The translations under genes and the position numbers were made by a program. A stretch of DNA of 64,000 bases from Closterium sp. Naga37s-1 (taxonomy: Eukaryota > Streptophyta > Zygnematophyceae > Desmidiales > Closteriaceae), in NCBI GenBank assembly GCA_947471745.1, contig CANJKZ010001023.1, forward strand, positions 310,001-374,000. The letters run 5' to 3'. Every line of letters starts with the position of its first letter. Position 1 is the first letter of the stretch. This document shows, piece after piece, positions 12,601-28,286 of this stretch. A model generated the notes under the pieces. It was not told the DNA's origin and made no database searches. It saw only the letters and a program-made list of their open reading frames with translations.

Positions 12601-12745
12601 CATAACAGACAATCGACGTAACAGCATAACATCGTAACGGTCTAACAGCGTAACAACCTAACACAGTAACAGCCTAACAGACAAACAGAGTAACAGCGCA
12701 ACAGCGTAACATCATAACAACGTAACAGCCTAACAGCGCAACAGC
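9605..12745. repeat. 3.1-kb satellite of 8-bp units (CCTAACAG/CGTAACAG)
   Basis: The whole stretch is built from 8-bp units, chiefly CCTAACAG and CGTAACAG alternating as a 16-bp dimer, with variants such as CATAACAG, CTTAACAG and CGTAGCAG. There is no coding evidence. It passes without a gap into a 20-bp array. The unit is not a telomere repeat of any green lineage I know. Confidence 0.95.
11340..12050. repeat. 360-bp higher-order repeat in the satellite
   Basis: Within the 8-bp satellite, the sequence from about 11340-11690 recurs with a period of exactly 360 bp at about 11700-12050, with only a few substitutions. This shows block-wise amplification on top of the 8-bp units. Confidence 0.85.
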
Positions 12746-12747
12746 CT

Positions 12748-13320
12748 ACCGCACGCTCATACGCCGCACTGCACGTTCATAAGCTGCACCGCCCTCTCAT
12801 ACGCTGCACCATGCTTTGATACGCTGCACCACCCGCTCATACGCTGCACCGCCCGCTCATACGCTGCACCGTCCGCTCATACGCTGCACCGCCCGCTGAT
12901 ACGCTGCACCGCCCCCTCATACGCTGCACCGCCCGCTCATACGCTGCACCGCCCGCTCATACGCTGCAACGCCCGCTCATACTCTGCACCGCCCGCTCAT
13001 ACGCTGCACTGCTTGCTCATACGCTGCACCGCCCGCTCATACGCTGCACCGCCCGCTCATACGCTGCACCGCCCGCTCATACGCTGCACCGCACACACAT
13101 ACGCTGCACCGCCCTCTTATACGCTGCACCGCCCATTCATACGATGCACCGCCCATTCATACGATGCACCGCCCATTCATACGATGCACCGCCCATTCAT
13201 ACGATGCACCGCCCATTCATACGATGCACTGCACGCTCATACGCTGCACCTCCCGCTTATACGCTGCACCGCCCGCTCATACGCTGCTCCGCCCGCTCGT
13301 ACGCTGAACCGCACGTTCAT
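12748..13320. repeat. 20-bp satellite (CGCTCATACGCTGCACCGCC)
   Basis: About 28 units with period exactly 20 bp. A run of units with CATTCATACGATGCACCGCC (about 13130-13225) forms a homogenised sub-block. Open frames through the array are a consequence of the repeat and are not taken as genes. Confidence 0.95.
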
Positions 13321-13332
13321 ACACTGGATCAT

Positions 13333-13980
13333 AGCTCAGCTATTGGGTTCATGGCTTGGCTACGAGGTCAGTAACTCCGCCATAGCTCGGTTATAGGGTT
13401 CATGGCAAAGGTGGAAAGGTAGAGATATCTGGCAGCGAGAGGTGACTCAAAACAGCAGTAGCAGAGGGGAAAATGTGAACAGTGGCATCTACGCGAAGGC
13501 ACCGCCCGCTCATGATCCAGTCATAGTTCCAATCTAGAAGAAGCATCTTACCAGAGTGTAGGTGCTGTCGGCGCAGTGCTCCTCGCAGTGCAGTGCATAC
13601 ACGCCGAGGCAGAAATCCAATCCAGAAGAAGGCATAGGCGTGTTACCAGAGTGTAGGTGCGGTCAGGGCAGTTGGGAATTTGTGAATTTGGGAAGTTGGG
13701 GATTCGGGGATTTGGTGGTTTGCATGCACTCCCTTCAACATGGGGCAAAGTACTGGGTCTGGGAGAAGAGGCACCTAAAGGGAGGGACGCAAGAAATGAG
13801 CCTGGCACGAGGACCGAGACCATAACAAGCGACAAACATAGCATGCCAAAAAACAGTCCCAGAAAACAACTTACGTTACTCTGGCATGGAGTCTTCCCTC
13901 CCGCCTCTTCTCGGTCAACGATGTCGTTGCACTGACAATCATTCCCAGGTGTCATGCCGCTGCTGTAAGAGGAGCAGAAG
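13333..13980 (-). other. Possible exons of an unrecognised Cys-rich gene; array flank
   Basis: Two minus-strand segments look like exons. One (about 13880-13970) has an acceptor after TCTTACAG, encodes MTPGNDCQCNDIVDREEAGG and ends at a GTAAGT donor. Another (about 13562-13645) encodes GLDFCLGVYALHCEEHC and ends in a GTAAGA donor; its last 25 bp are echoed at about 13643-13670 with their own GTAACA. I do not recognise the protein. The segment 13333-13406 repeats the left flank of the satellite array. Short tracts of simple sequence occupy the rest. Confidence 0.3.
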
Positions 13981-14190
13981 AGAGGAGAGGAGCAGAAGAG
14001 AGCAAGGCAGCAGAAGAGAGGAGGGCAGCAGAGAGGAGGAGAGCAGAAGAGAGGAGGAGAGCAGAAGAGAGGAGGAGAGCAGAAGAGAGGAGGAGAGCAG
14101 AAGAGAGCAAGGCAGCAGAAGAGAGGAAGGCAGCAGAAGAGAGGAAGGCAGCAGAAGAGAGGAGGGGAGCAGAAGAGAAGAGTGCAACGG
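13970..14190. repeat. GA-rich minisatellite
   Basis: Irregular tandem units of AGCAGAAGAGAGGAGG, about 16 bp, strongly purine-biased on the plus strand. No coding function is supported. Confidence 0.85.
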
Positions 14191-14284
14191 AACATGAGAT
14201 AGGATTAAAGTTATTCATTCAAATCAATGGAAGCAGAAAAATGCGTGACAGGAGAGACGACTGATCACAGCATAATCCAAGGAT

Positions 14285-14560
14285 GGAGCAGGAGGCTAAC
14301 CGGTGCAGCAGGGGTGGAGCGGGAGGCTCCCTGGTGCAGCAGGGGTGGAGCGGGAGGCTCCCCGGAGCAGCAGGTATGGAGCGGGAGGCTCCCAGATGCA
14401 GCAGGGGTGGAGCGGGAGGCTCCCCGGTGCAGCAGGTGTGGAGCGGGAGGCTCCCCGGTGCAGCACGGGTGGAACGGGAGACTACCCGGTGCAGCAGGGG
14501 TGGAGCGGGAGGCTCCCCGATGCAGCAGGGGTGGAACGGGAGGCTCCCCAGAGCAGCATC
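14285..14560. repeat. ~30-bp minisatellite
   Basis: About nine units of the form GCAGGGGTGGAGCGGGAGG plus CTCCCCGGT, period about 30 bp. It abuts the larger tandem duplication to its right. Confidence 0.9.
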
Positions 14561-15740
14561 TCACTCAACTTTTGATCGCTTTCGTTCAAAAATAAGCTCA
14601 TTTGTTTTGAGCAGCGGTGACGGAAGAATGCGGTACAAAAGTGGGCAATGATAAACACGAAGCAGAAGCGGAAAGGATGGCAAGGAACTTAGCCGTATGG
14701 GGGTGCTTGCATGACAGTGGCGTGAGGCTTCCAGGAGGCTCGCACACCGCTGTGACTGCCTGCCGTGCGTCATCTCACCGCCCTCCCTCCCCGCACCACG
14801 CTGCCATAGCACCAGACGAGATGGGAAGGAGAGCAAGAAAACAGAGCAGGGGAAAGGAAACCAAGTAGTCAGTAGAAGCATGAAAGTAGTGAAATGCATG
14901 CATGGACACAGAGATAACAAGAACGATGAGTAGAGGAAACGAAAGTTGAAGATAAAAAGCACGTGGCACTGTGACGCTGTGATGGTAGCACACAGCACTA
15001 GGGCGCCGAGCTAGCAGGCAAATTTGGAAAGGACGCAGCATGAGTATGAATGCATTCTATTCTAACCCCCTACGACTCTAGTATGAGCTCAAGCCGCCCC
15101 AGTGCCATGCGCTACCATCGCCAAACGCCACTCATCTCTCACTCAACTTTTGATCGCTCCCATTCGAGAATGGGCTCATTTGTTTCGAGCACGCGGTGAC
15201 GGAAGAATGCGGTACAAAAGTGGGCAATGATAAAACACGAAGCAGAAGTGGTAAGGATGGCAAGGGCGAAGGGACAGGGAACTTGGCCGTATGGGGGTGC
15301 TTGCAGGACAGTGGCGTCAGGCTTCCAGGAGGCTCGCACACCGCTGTGACTGCCTGCCGCGCGTCATCCCACCGCCCTCCCTCCCCGCACCACGCTGCCA
15401 TAGCACCAGACGAGATGGGAAGGAGAGCAAGAAAACAGAGCAGGGGAAAGGAACCCAAGTAGTCAGTAGAAGCATGAAAGCAGTGAAATGCATGCAAGGA
15501 GGCAGAGATAACAAGAACGATGAGTAGAGGAAACGAAAGTTAAAGATAAAAAGCACGTGGCACTGTGACGCTGTGAAAGCGGAGGCGATGGTAGCACACA
15601 GCACTAGGGCACCGAGCTAGCAGGCAAGGGGGACGAGGTAAGGAAGGGACGCAGCATGGGTATGAATGCTTTCTATTCTAACCCCCTACGACTCTAGTAT
15701 GAGCTCAAGCCGCCCCAGTGCCATGCGCTACCATCGCCAC
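14561..15740. repeat. Two-copy tandem duplication of ~0.6 kb
   Basis: The segment from TCACTCAACTTTTGATCGCT at 14561 recurs at 15139; the right ends (TCTAACCCCCTACGACTC) are at 15061 and 15677. The offset is 578 bp at the left and 616 bp at the right because the second copy has small insertions. Both copies share long near-identical blocks. No gene is recognised inside. Confidence 0.9.
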
Positions 15741-17669
15741 GCTGAATTGACGTTTTGGATACGAGCACGCACCAAGAAAGCAAAGCGACAGGACATTGAA
15801 CCAAAGACAGAAAGCGATTCGGATGGCAAGGAAGCGAGTAGGGCTTCAGAGGGGACTTAGCTGTGGGGTGGTTGAACGACGGGATCCATCGCGTTCGCCT
15901 TTCTCCTTCGCCTCCGCCTTCGCCTCCTCCTTCTCCTTCGTATTCGCATTCGCATTCGCCTCCGCCTTCCTCGACCGCCTTCGCCTTCATCACCAATGTC
16001 AGCTCCGTCGGCGATGGTCGTCGCTCCATCCACATTGCAGCTCCACTGATCGCCTCCGCCTTCGCCTTCCCGTCAGCAAGCGCCGTCGTCGTCAGAACTC
16101 CACATCTGGAAATCCGGTCTTACTTTGCCTGCAGTCGCCTGCACCTCTGCACATCGGGAAGCGTTTTAATACGGTCTGTGCCTCGGTCCTTGTCTTAAAA
16201 GTTGTTGTCGTGGTGTACGACAGAGCGGCGTCATCGGTGCTGCCTGAAACAGCTGTGGCTGTCGCCAAGTGAACCATGCTTCATGACGGCTCAGATGCAT
16301 CACGACGAACCGAAACTACGTCACGAAACCGTATCTGACAGCCTTAAGCAGAGATTTCTCGATGTGCTAGAGGATCACAACGGCGCTTCGAATAACAACC
16401 TAATCAGTATTGAATAAAGAGAAATGCTACTTGTTCTATAATCGAGCTACTCTGAATGCATTACATAACGTAGTAGCGCTTTATCATCTACAGATACGAC
16501 TAGGACTATGCTTGAGAGGTATTTAACGGTCTGTGATCTAGACGACCGCCATGATGGATAGCTGACGAAACCAGTTGAGCCATGAATATTCCTCAATCAT
16601 GCTAGACCATGAAACTCGAACACAAGATAATATAGAATTAAGCCGCTATCAATACTAAGATTAAGACTTAGTTAACAGTTGGCGATAGAACTTCAAATGG
16701 CAGCCATGGATTCCAAAGAAACGGACTAGTCTGATGCCTAGGAGTCTGAGATAGTTGCGGTGATCATGGAAAGAATGGGGTTCAGGGAAGCTCGACAATG
16801 GGATTCAGGAAGTCAGAAGAGTTCAGTGAAGCATTTCAGGGAATCCAAAGGGTTTCAGAGCGGTTGACAGGGATCCACAAAAGTAAGAGAGGTGAGACCA
16901 GGGGAATGCAAGAGGATGTTCGAGGGCAAGGCAATTGTTTCCCTATCGCAGCTCCCCGTATACCACACCCACATTATCATCCGGGACATTTGTCACTTAC
17001 AGTAATAACATGTATCCATTGCAAACCTTGTGCATTGTCATAGATCCAAGAGACTTTTGGTGGTGTAAAAAAGATGCTGCTGGTGAGACAACATTCTTAT
17101 CCCTACCCAACACATTGTGGCTTATACTATTTGATTGCTTCTCATCTCATGGTGCTGCTGCTCGTACTTTTCAAGAGACATTTGTCATCTATGTTCCATT
17201 TTGGTGAGACGTGTGAGTTAGGACATGGTTAAAGGTCAAAACAACATTCTTATCCCTACCAAACACATTCTGGCTTTTACTATTTGATTGCTTCTCATCT
17301 CATGATGGTGCTGCTGCTCGTACTTTCCAAACCTCCCAGCCAATCCCTTTCCAACCACCAGCAAGCAGCAATGCAGGTTATCTCGCTGACAGCAGCACCT
17401 GTAAGAGAGCTAGGCGGTCAGTAAGACAGCACCTGTACCATCTGTCATCCGTCCACCCAGCTGCTTCTCCACAGAGCTCCTGCATTTTCTACTCCACCCT
17501 TCTTCAACCCTGTGATTTGTACGCAAAATCATTGGCGCTTTCTCAAAACTAGCTCATTCCGTCATCCGTCTCCTCCCCACTGCATCTCTCCCCATGTCCT
17601 CCCCCCCTTCCTCCTCCTCGTCATCCCGCCATCTTCCAGATCTGATTTTTTGAACGACTCAAACCGCGC
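15741..17669. other. Long stretch without recognised gene
   Basis: No supported gene. It holds a TTCGCCTCCGCC low-complexity tract (about 15890-16090), a direct duplication of about 90 bp (17086-17175 and 17241-17330, starting CAACATTCTTATCCCTACC), and the left copy (about 17550-17640) of a duplication whose right copy (about 17668-17755) contains the MSI1 stop codon. The degenerate palindrome TTTTTGAACGACTCAAA precedes the right copy. Confidence 0.5.
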
Positions 17670-22908
<5,239 letters not shown>

Positions 22909-23463
22909 CTAAAAGTTCTCCTAGCTAAACTTTTTTCTTTTCTTCAAAAAAGGACTCTGTGCACGGGACTTTTCGAAAGGCTTGTCTTTTCTAGGACTCG
23001 AAGATCCTGCTTCGATTCCGATTGATGGGATGAATGGCGATCGTGAGAGTGGGAAAAGGGTTGTCGGAGAAAGGACTTGGCTGAATCAACAGAGAACTCT
23101 GTACGTCGATCGGAATTACACGCTCTGATAAGTCGTGGTAGAAGCGATCATCGCGGGTCTGAATGGCGAGTCGACAGCGAGCCAGGCAGCCTCCTCAAGG
23201 CAAGCGTTTGAGAATTACGAAACGAGTGTGGAAAGACGAGGGAATGGAAAGGCGACGAGTTGGAATATAAAGAACGAGAGGAGGGAACGATGACTGAAGT
23301 GACTCGAGGAAGTGAAGGCTCCACGTCGCCTTCGGTTTGTAATTGCAAGGCAGAACCAGCGTCAGTGCTGGCGATTGGGATTCAAAGGTTGCCGCGCAAA
23401 TTCATATGTTTGAATTGGGAAGATTACTTTATATAAATATATTTTTTTGCTCACTTACACGTC

Positions 23464-23537
23464 GGCCCATTAGCTCAGCTGGTTAGAGCGTCGTGCTAAT
23501 AACGCGAAGGTCACAGGTTCGAGACCTGTATGGGCCA
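23464..23537 (+). tRNA. tRNA-Ile (anticodon AAT)
   Basis: A full 74-nt cloverleaf: acceptor arm GGCCCAT with ATGGGCC and discriminator A, D arm GCTC/GAGC, anticodon arm TCGTG/CGCGA (one T-G pair) with loop CTAATAA giving anticodon AAT, and T arm ACAGG/CCTGT with loop TTCGAGA. No intron. It matches the plant nuclear tRNA-Ile(AAT) almost base for base. Confidence 0.97.
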
Positions 23538-23542
23538 GGCCG

Positions 23543-23548
23543 TTTTTT
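23543..23548 (+). terminator. Pol III terminator
   Basis: A run of six T begins six bases after the tRNA, as expected for RNA polymerase III termination. Confidence 0.8.
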
Positions 23549-24598
23549 CCAGGCCCGGCTTGTGAAGGGGGCGTGTTCCTCCGATGGACAGATCATCTCT
23601 TCTTGAGCCAGCTGGTTCGAGAAATGTCCCAAAACTGCAACTAACAATTTCAAGGTTTTCTCAACCCCGAGAACACACGTCAGGTTCTCTCTTTCAGGAG
23701 AGAACCGTCCCCTCCGTACACGTCCTGCTTTCGTCTCTCATTGCTCAGGGAACCAGTTCGTTCATTTCGGGGTTTTTAGTGCCAACACACGTCTCGAGGT
23801 TCAAAAATATTCACTGTACCTAAAAACGAATGCATTGTGAGTTGAGTCCCACCTACCTGTAATTTCAGGAGCGCGGACACGTTCTCCGCCACACGAATCA
23901 ACAGTGCTCTGATCGCGTTCAAAACGAGGTAACTGTTTCCGTCGTCAATCATAGCTAACGAATTTTTGGGCAGGCGGGGGGTGTGTTGACGAGTGTAGCG
24001 AGCTACTGGCGAAATTGTGCAAGCGATACAGGGGGCGCTACTGTAGTGGCCAGGACGCGGTGCTGTACCCTTGTTCGTGTCCCCGCTGATTCCAGTAACG
24101 TGAGTCAGACGACATGAGGTACGTGCAGGGGGCGTGCCGTTTTGTGAACGAAAGCTGATTGTGTCCGCAGGACACGTTCAATACAGTGTTACAACAAAAA
24201 ATGTGGTAACTGGTCGGGCTTACGAACAGTAAATGTACGAGCTGGACACCCCCTCAACTGCTTCCCATCAGCGTTGTTGGGTTCCCGCGTAGCAGTGGTT
24301 GCACTGCCCTGCTCTCTATTCGAGCAACCATCAGACCTAGTTTTTATCTTATCGCTCATTGCCAACGCATTATTCTGAACAGCTGTTAGTGTTACTACTT
24401 CGCAACTAACTACCTCATTCACCTACTTTGTTGACCAACGCCTTTTCTTTTCATTCCGTGCGCGTACGCATCGTGTGAGTGCTTGACCATTGTCCTCTAA
24501 CCTGAACATTAGTAGGCATTAGAGAGAAGCAAACAGTCATAAGAAGGCCGCGCATTTAGCCTCTAAGGGGGTGTCAGGAAGACCGCGTAGTTTAAGAC

Positions 24599-27564
24599 AT
24601 GTCGGCGACAGGAACGCCGCCGCGGCGCATCGTGGTTGCGATCGACGACTCGACGGGCAGCACCGAGGCGCTCCAATGGGCACTCGATAACATGCAGCTG
24701 CAACCTGGTTCGTGCCAGGGGGGTGAGGGTCAGGCGGGTGGGTGTCAGGCGAATGGGTGTTGGGCGAATGCTGGTCAGGGGAACGCAGGTCAGGGGAATG
24801 TGGGGTTCAAACGCGTGGGCGTCAGATGCTGTCATTCCGTTCTCTCTGCGTTTCAAGGTCGCTCTGTTCTGTTTCCTCCCCCTCCACCGTCCGAGCGTCC
24901 TCATTTCGCTCCTACCCTCCACTCCACCCATCCTTCCTGCTTCCACCTGCCCTCATGTCTGTTCGCTCCTCCTCGCTGACTTTTGAGGCGCCTCAAAAGT
25001 CGCTCTTACCCTCCACTCCATCCATCCTTCCTGTTTCCACCTGCCCTCATGTCTGTTCGTTCCTCCTCGCTGCATCCATCCCCGCCCTCGCGACACCATC
25101 ATTCTCGTCAACATCAACACTCACTCCTACTCCACTTCCCCCTTCATTAGCAGCTGAAAACAATTTTCCTCCTCTGCTGCTGCCGCCCGCCCTCCCCCTT
25201 GTGCAGGTCGCGACACCATCGTTCTCGTCAACACCCAATCCTACTCAGCAGCCCCTACTTCCCGGCCAGGTAAGACAATACTTCCCGGCCAGGTAAGACA
25301 ATACTTCCCGGCCAGGTAAGACAATACTTCCCGGCCAGGTAAGACAATACTTCACTCTCCTCCCTTCCCACAATCTCTCCCTTCCCTTGTTTCTCTGCCT
25401 GACAGCTGAGCCCTTCTTCTCTTTCCCACCTTGCTGCCCGTTCCCCCTTTTTTCCCCACACCAATCACAGGCTTCCACGTGTCCCAGGGGGAGATCCAGG
25501 CGGACACGCAGAGGAAGAAGGACGTCGGGTACAAGCTGCTGGAGAAGTACAAGGCGCAGTGCGAGGCGCGGCAGGTGAGGGAAAGATAACACCCATGTGA
25601 GGAGTGGCTATGCGTGAGGGCGCGAGGTAAGGGCGTGAGGAAGCCGGATACAACAAGCTGCTGGAGAAGTACAAGGCGCAGTGCGAGGCGCGCCATGTGA
25701 GGAGAGGTTTGCTGGGAGTTGACTTTTGAGTCAACTCAAAAGTCAACGTGCAAGGTAAGGAGAGGTGTGTAGGGAGCGAATAGTGAGCTGCTGGTGTAAT
25801 TTGTAAATGATCAGCACTCGGATGCATGCTCAGGATGCATGCTTAGCTCTTGAGTCGACTCAAAATGACTTTTGAGTCGACTCAAGAGGTTTACTGGGAG
25901 GGAGCAGTGAGCTGCTGATGTAATTTGTAAATGATGAGCACACGGATGCATGCTCCGCCCTTCTGCTCCCTCTTTTTTCAATGCATTCTCCCCCAACCCC
26001 TGCCTCCTCTTCTGTGCTGACGTGGCAGCTGCTGTGCGAGACGCGTGTCATGATCGGCGATGCCAGGCTGTCGATATCCGAGGCAGCGGAGCAGGCCAAG
26101 GCGGATGCCGTGGTGGTGGGGAGCCGTGGGCATGGGGCTCTTAAGAGGTGAGGGCACTGTGGGGACAGGTATTCTCAAGTCGTGTGTGCTTGACCGGCAG
26201 CGTAGCAGGCCAAGGCAGATGCAGTGGCTCTGGGGAGCAGGGGACACGGCGCTCTCAAAAGGTGGGCGCTGTGGGGAACAGGGGGCGCGGTGCGCTGAAG
26301 AGGTGTGCACTTGAGGACAGGACAGGACAGGACAGGTGTGCTAAAGGTGTGCGCGCTTTACAGGCAGCGGAGCAGGCCAAGGCAGACGCGGTGGTGGTGG
26401 GGAGCCATGGGCATGGCTCTCTAAAGAGGTGCGAGCATTTTGGGGACAGGTATTCTCAAGTTGTGTGTGCTTTACAGACAGCGGAGCAGGCCAAGGCGGG
26501 CGCCGTGGTGGTGGGGAGCTGTGGGCAGGGCGCGCTTAAGAGGTGCATACAGGGGGGCAGGACAGGTGTGGTAAAGATGTGTGTGCTTGACAAGCAGCGG
26601 AGCAGGCCAAGGCAGATGCGGTGGTGGAGGGGAGCAGTGGGCATGGCTCTCTAAAGAGGCGGGTTGAAGGGGGCATGGCTCTCTAAAGAGGTGTTTTGAA
26701 GGGGGCATGGTGACTGGGTGCGTGGGGGAGCATGGGGCTCTCAAGGGGTGCGTTGGAGCTGGCATGGCAATCTCGCAGAGTTTGCCGTTTAGAATGGCTG
26801 TACTCACTCACACGCATGCAGCAGCAGGCATTGCTTGGATTTTGAGTCGACTCAAAACACGTCTGCCGTTTAGAATGGCTGTGCTCACTCACACGCATGC
26901 AGCAGCAGGCATTGCTTGGGTTTTGAGTCGACTCAAAACACGTCTGCCGTTTAGAATGGCTGTACTCACTCACACGCATGCAGCAGCAGGCATTGCTTGG
27001 GTTTTGAGTCGACTCAAAACACGTCTGCCGTTTAGAATGGCTGTACTCACTCACACGCATGCAGCAGCAGGCATTGCTTGGGTTTTGAGTCGACTCAAAA
27101 CACGTCTGCCGTTTAGGATGGCTATGCTCACTCCAACACATGCAGCAGCAGCAGGCATCGCTCGGTGCACAGTGTGAGTGAGTGCTGTGCGCGCGCACCA
27201 CCACTCTGCCTCGTGCTGTGTGCTTCTCTACCCATGCACACCGCTCTCCACTCCCCATTTTCCCCTTAACTCCCTCCACCCAACCTGCAGGCAGGCGGGT
27301 GATGGGAAGTGTGAGTGAGTGCTGTCCGCACCACTGCCCCATGCCGTATGCTGCTCAACTTGCTAACCCCCCTCTCCCCTCTTGTACCTCCCACCTCAAA
27401 CCACCTCTCTTCCCATGCGCCAACTCCCTCCCTCCCTCCATCGAACCTGCAGGCTGGTGCTGGGCAGTGTGAGTGAGTACTGTGCGCACCACTGCCCCAT
27501 GCCGGTGGTCATAGTGCGACCCAACAAGATAGGCCAGCCCGACCCTGCCGTGCCCATGGACTGA
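24599..27564 (+). CDS. Universal stress protein (UspA family)
   Basis: Five exons join in frame: 24599-24707, 25207-25269, 25471-25574, 26029-26147 and 27453-27564, giving 168 residues, the usual size of plant USPs. It begins MSATGTPPRRIVVAIDDSTG (strand 1 and the Asp of the ATP site), continues with RDTIVLVN and a helix AAEQAKADAVVVGSRGHG, and ends with LKRLVLGSVSEYCAHHCPMP. The Gly-x2-Gly-x9-Gly-Ser ATP-binding signature is complete but split by the last intron, so the protein is probably of the ATP-binding class. Role: cytosolic nucleotide-binding stress protein; partner unknown. The introns are far larger than the exons and contain echoes of exons 2, 3, 4 and 5. Convergent with calnexin. 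Confidence 0.92.
24897..25165 (+). repeat. Duplication with perfect 24-bp palindrome; exon 2 echo
   Basis: A segment of about 65 bp (CTCCACTCCACCCATCCTTCC...) at 24912-24977 recurs at about 25009-25072. Between the copies is the perfect palindrome of 24 bp at 24978-25001 with core TTTTGAGGCGCCTCAAAA. An echo of the start of USP exon 2 (CGCGACACCATCATTCTCGT) follows at about 25089. Confidence 0.85.
25247..25352 (+). repeat. 23-bp array that multiplies the USP exon 2 donor
   Basis: Four copies of CTTCCCGGCCAGGTAAGACA plus ATA, with CAG/GTAAG junctions at 25269, 25292, 25315 and 25338 (period 23). The first is in frame with exon 3. Because 23 is not a multiple of three, use of the second or third donor would shift the frame. 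Confidence 0.9.
25634..25960 (+). repeat. Exon 3 echo, then duplication with three palindromes
   Basis: An echo of the USP exon 3 3' end lies at about 25640-25700. Then a 30-bp inverted repeat (14-bp arms, spacer CA) at 25718-25747, and two palindromes with core TGAGTCGACTCA at 25849-25865 and 25868-25888. These separate two copies of a ~70-bp segment (about 25760-25830 and 25890-25952) that contains TAATTTGTAAATGAT. Confidence 0.85.
26190..26760 (+). repeat. Multiple echoes of USP exon 4
   Basis: At least five copies of the 3' part of exon 4 with its donor (GCGGAGCAGGCCAAGGC through GGGGAGC and AAGAGGTG) lie at about 26196-26265, 26363-26432, 26478-26545, 26596-26662 and, more decayed, 26665-26745. 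Most preserve the open reading AEQAKADAVVVGS. Confidence 0.85.
26784..27205 (+). repeat. 81-bp tandem array carrying four palindromes
   Basis: Units start at 26784, 26865, 26946, 27027 and 27108, period exactly 81. Each of the first four ends with the perfect 18-bp palindrome TTTTGAGTCGACTCAAAA (26840-26857 and every 81 bp). An echo of the start of USP exon 5 (GTGTGAGTGAGTGCTGTG) follows at about 27172, and another lies at about 27298-27352. Confidence 0.92.
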
Positions 27565-28286
27565 CTGGACAGCCTCTTATCAACCGGTGCTTATCGATCC
27601 AAAAACCCACAAATTGATGGTTTTTTTCAAAAACTCGCAAGATACCGGTACTTGTACTGTTCCTGTCGACTGAGTTGTTTGGGTGCTGGAATTTACTGAT
27701 TCAAGATTTCTCACGCATGCGTTTGATTGGACAGACGGCCTGACCCTCCTGAGCCTAGTAATCTGCCGCTTTCTGATTTGTATGTGTGGGTACATCCTTG
27801 GCTGGAGTCTAGCTTCAGGTCAAGTTTGCCTGCCTGGTGTCAGACCCCTCCAGGAAACGTCTGACACATGTTGAAAATATTTCTCATGCCCGTCAATTTC
27901 ACCTCGTGTCAACCAGCTCGGCCCAAAGCTAGACACCAGCCAAAAACGCACTGAAGTACCCTAGAATTGGCTAAACCATGAGTACTTGTTCTGCTGCCAA
28001 CCTTACCATAACAGTTCTACAAAAACACCATCAACCAACAGTCTAATGGCCTAAAAATGATGTCAGAGTTTCCATATAATGTCATATGCAACATAGACTG
28101 GAATTGCAGCACTCTAGTGTAGGTACCAGTCCAGCCACCCCTCAGCCGCTTCATCCAGTAGGTAAATCCCTACACACTACACGAGTGCCTCCTGCTCGCT
28201 GTGAAATATATCTTAGTCAACTAAAAAAATCACTGCAGGTAAGGTCCAGCTCTCTCCAAGCCACTTGCTTCATTCCCTCACCTGTT
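27565..28286. other. Convergent 3' region
   Basis: The 3' flanks of the universal stress protein (plus) and calnexin (minus). I see no further gene, RNA or repeat of note. Confidence 0.5.

Noticed and set aside
9605..12745. Interstitial telomere array
   Set aside because: CCTAACAG recalls telomeric CCCTAAA-type repeats, but the unit is 8 bp, alternates with CGTAACAG and does not match any telomere motif of green plants.
9605..13320. CRISPR array
   Set aside because: Units are contiguous with no unique spacers, and the DNA is clearly eukaryotic.
13013..13396. Protein-coding repeat gene (RCTARSYAAPP repeats)
   Set aside because: The open frame arises because the 20-bp unit lacks stops in some frames; there is no start context, no splice signal and no family.
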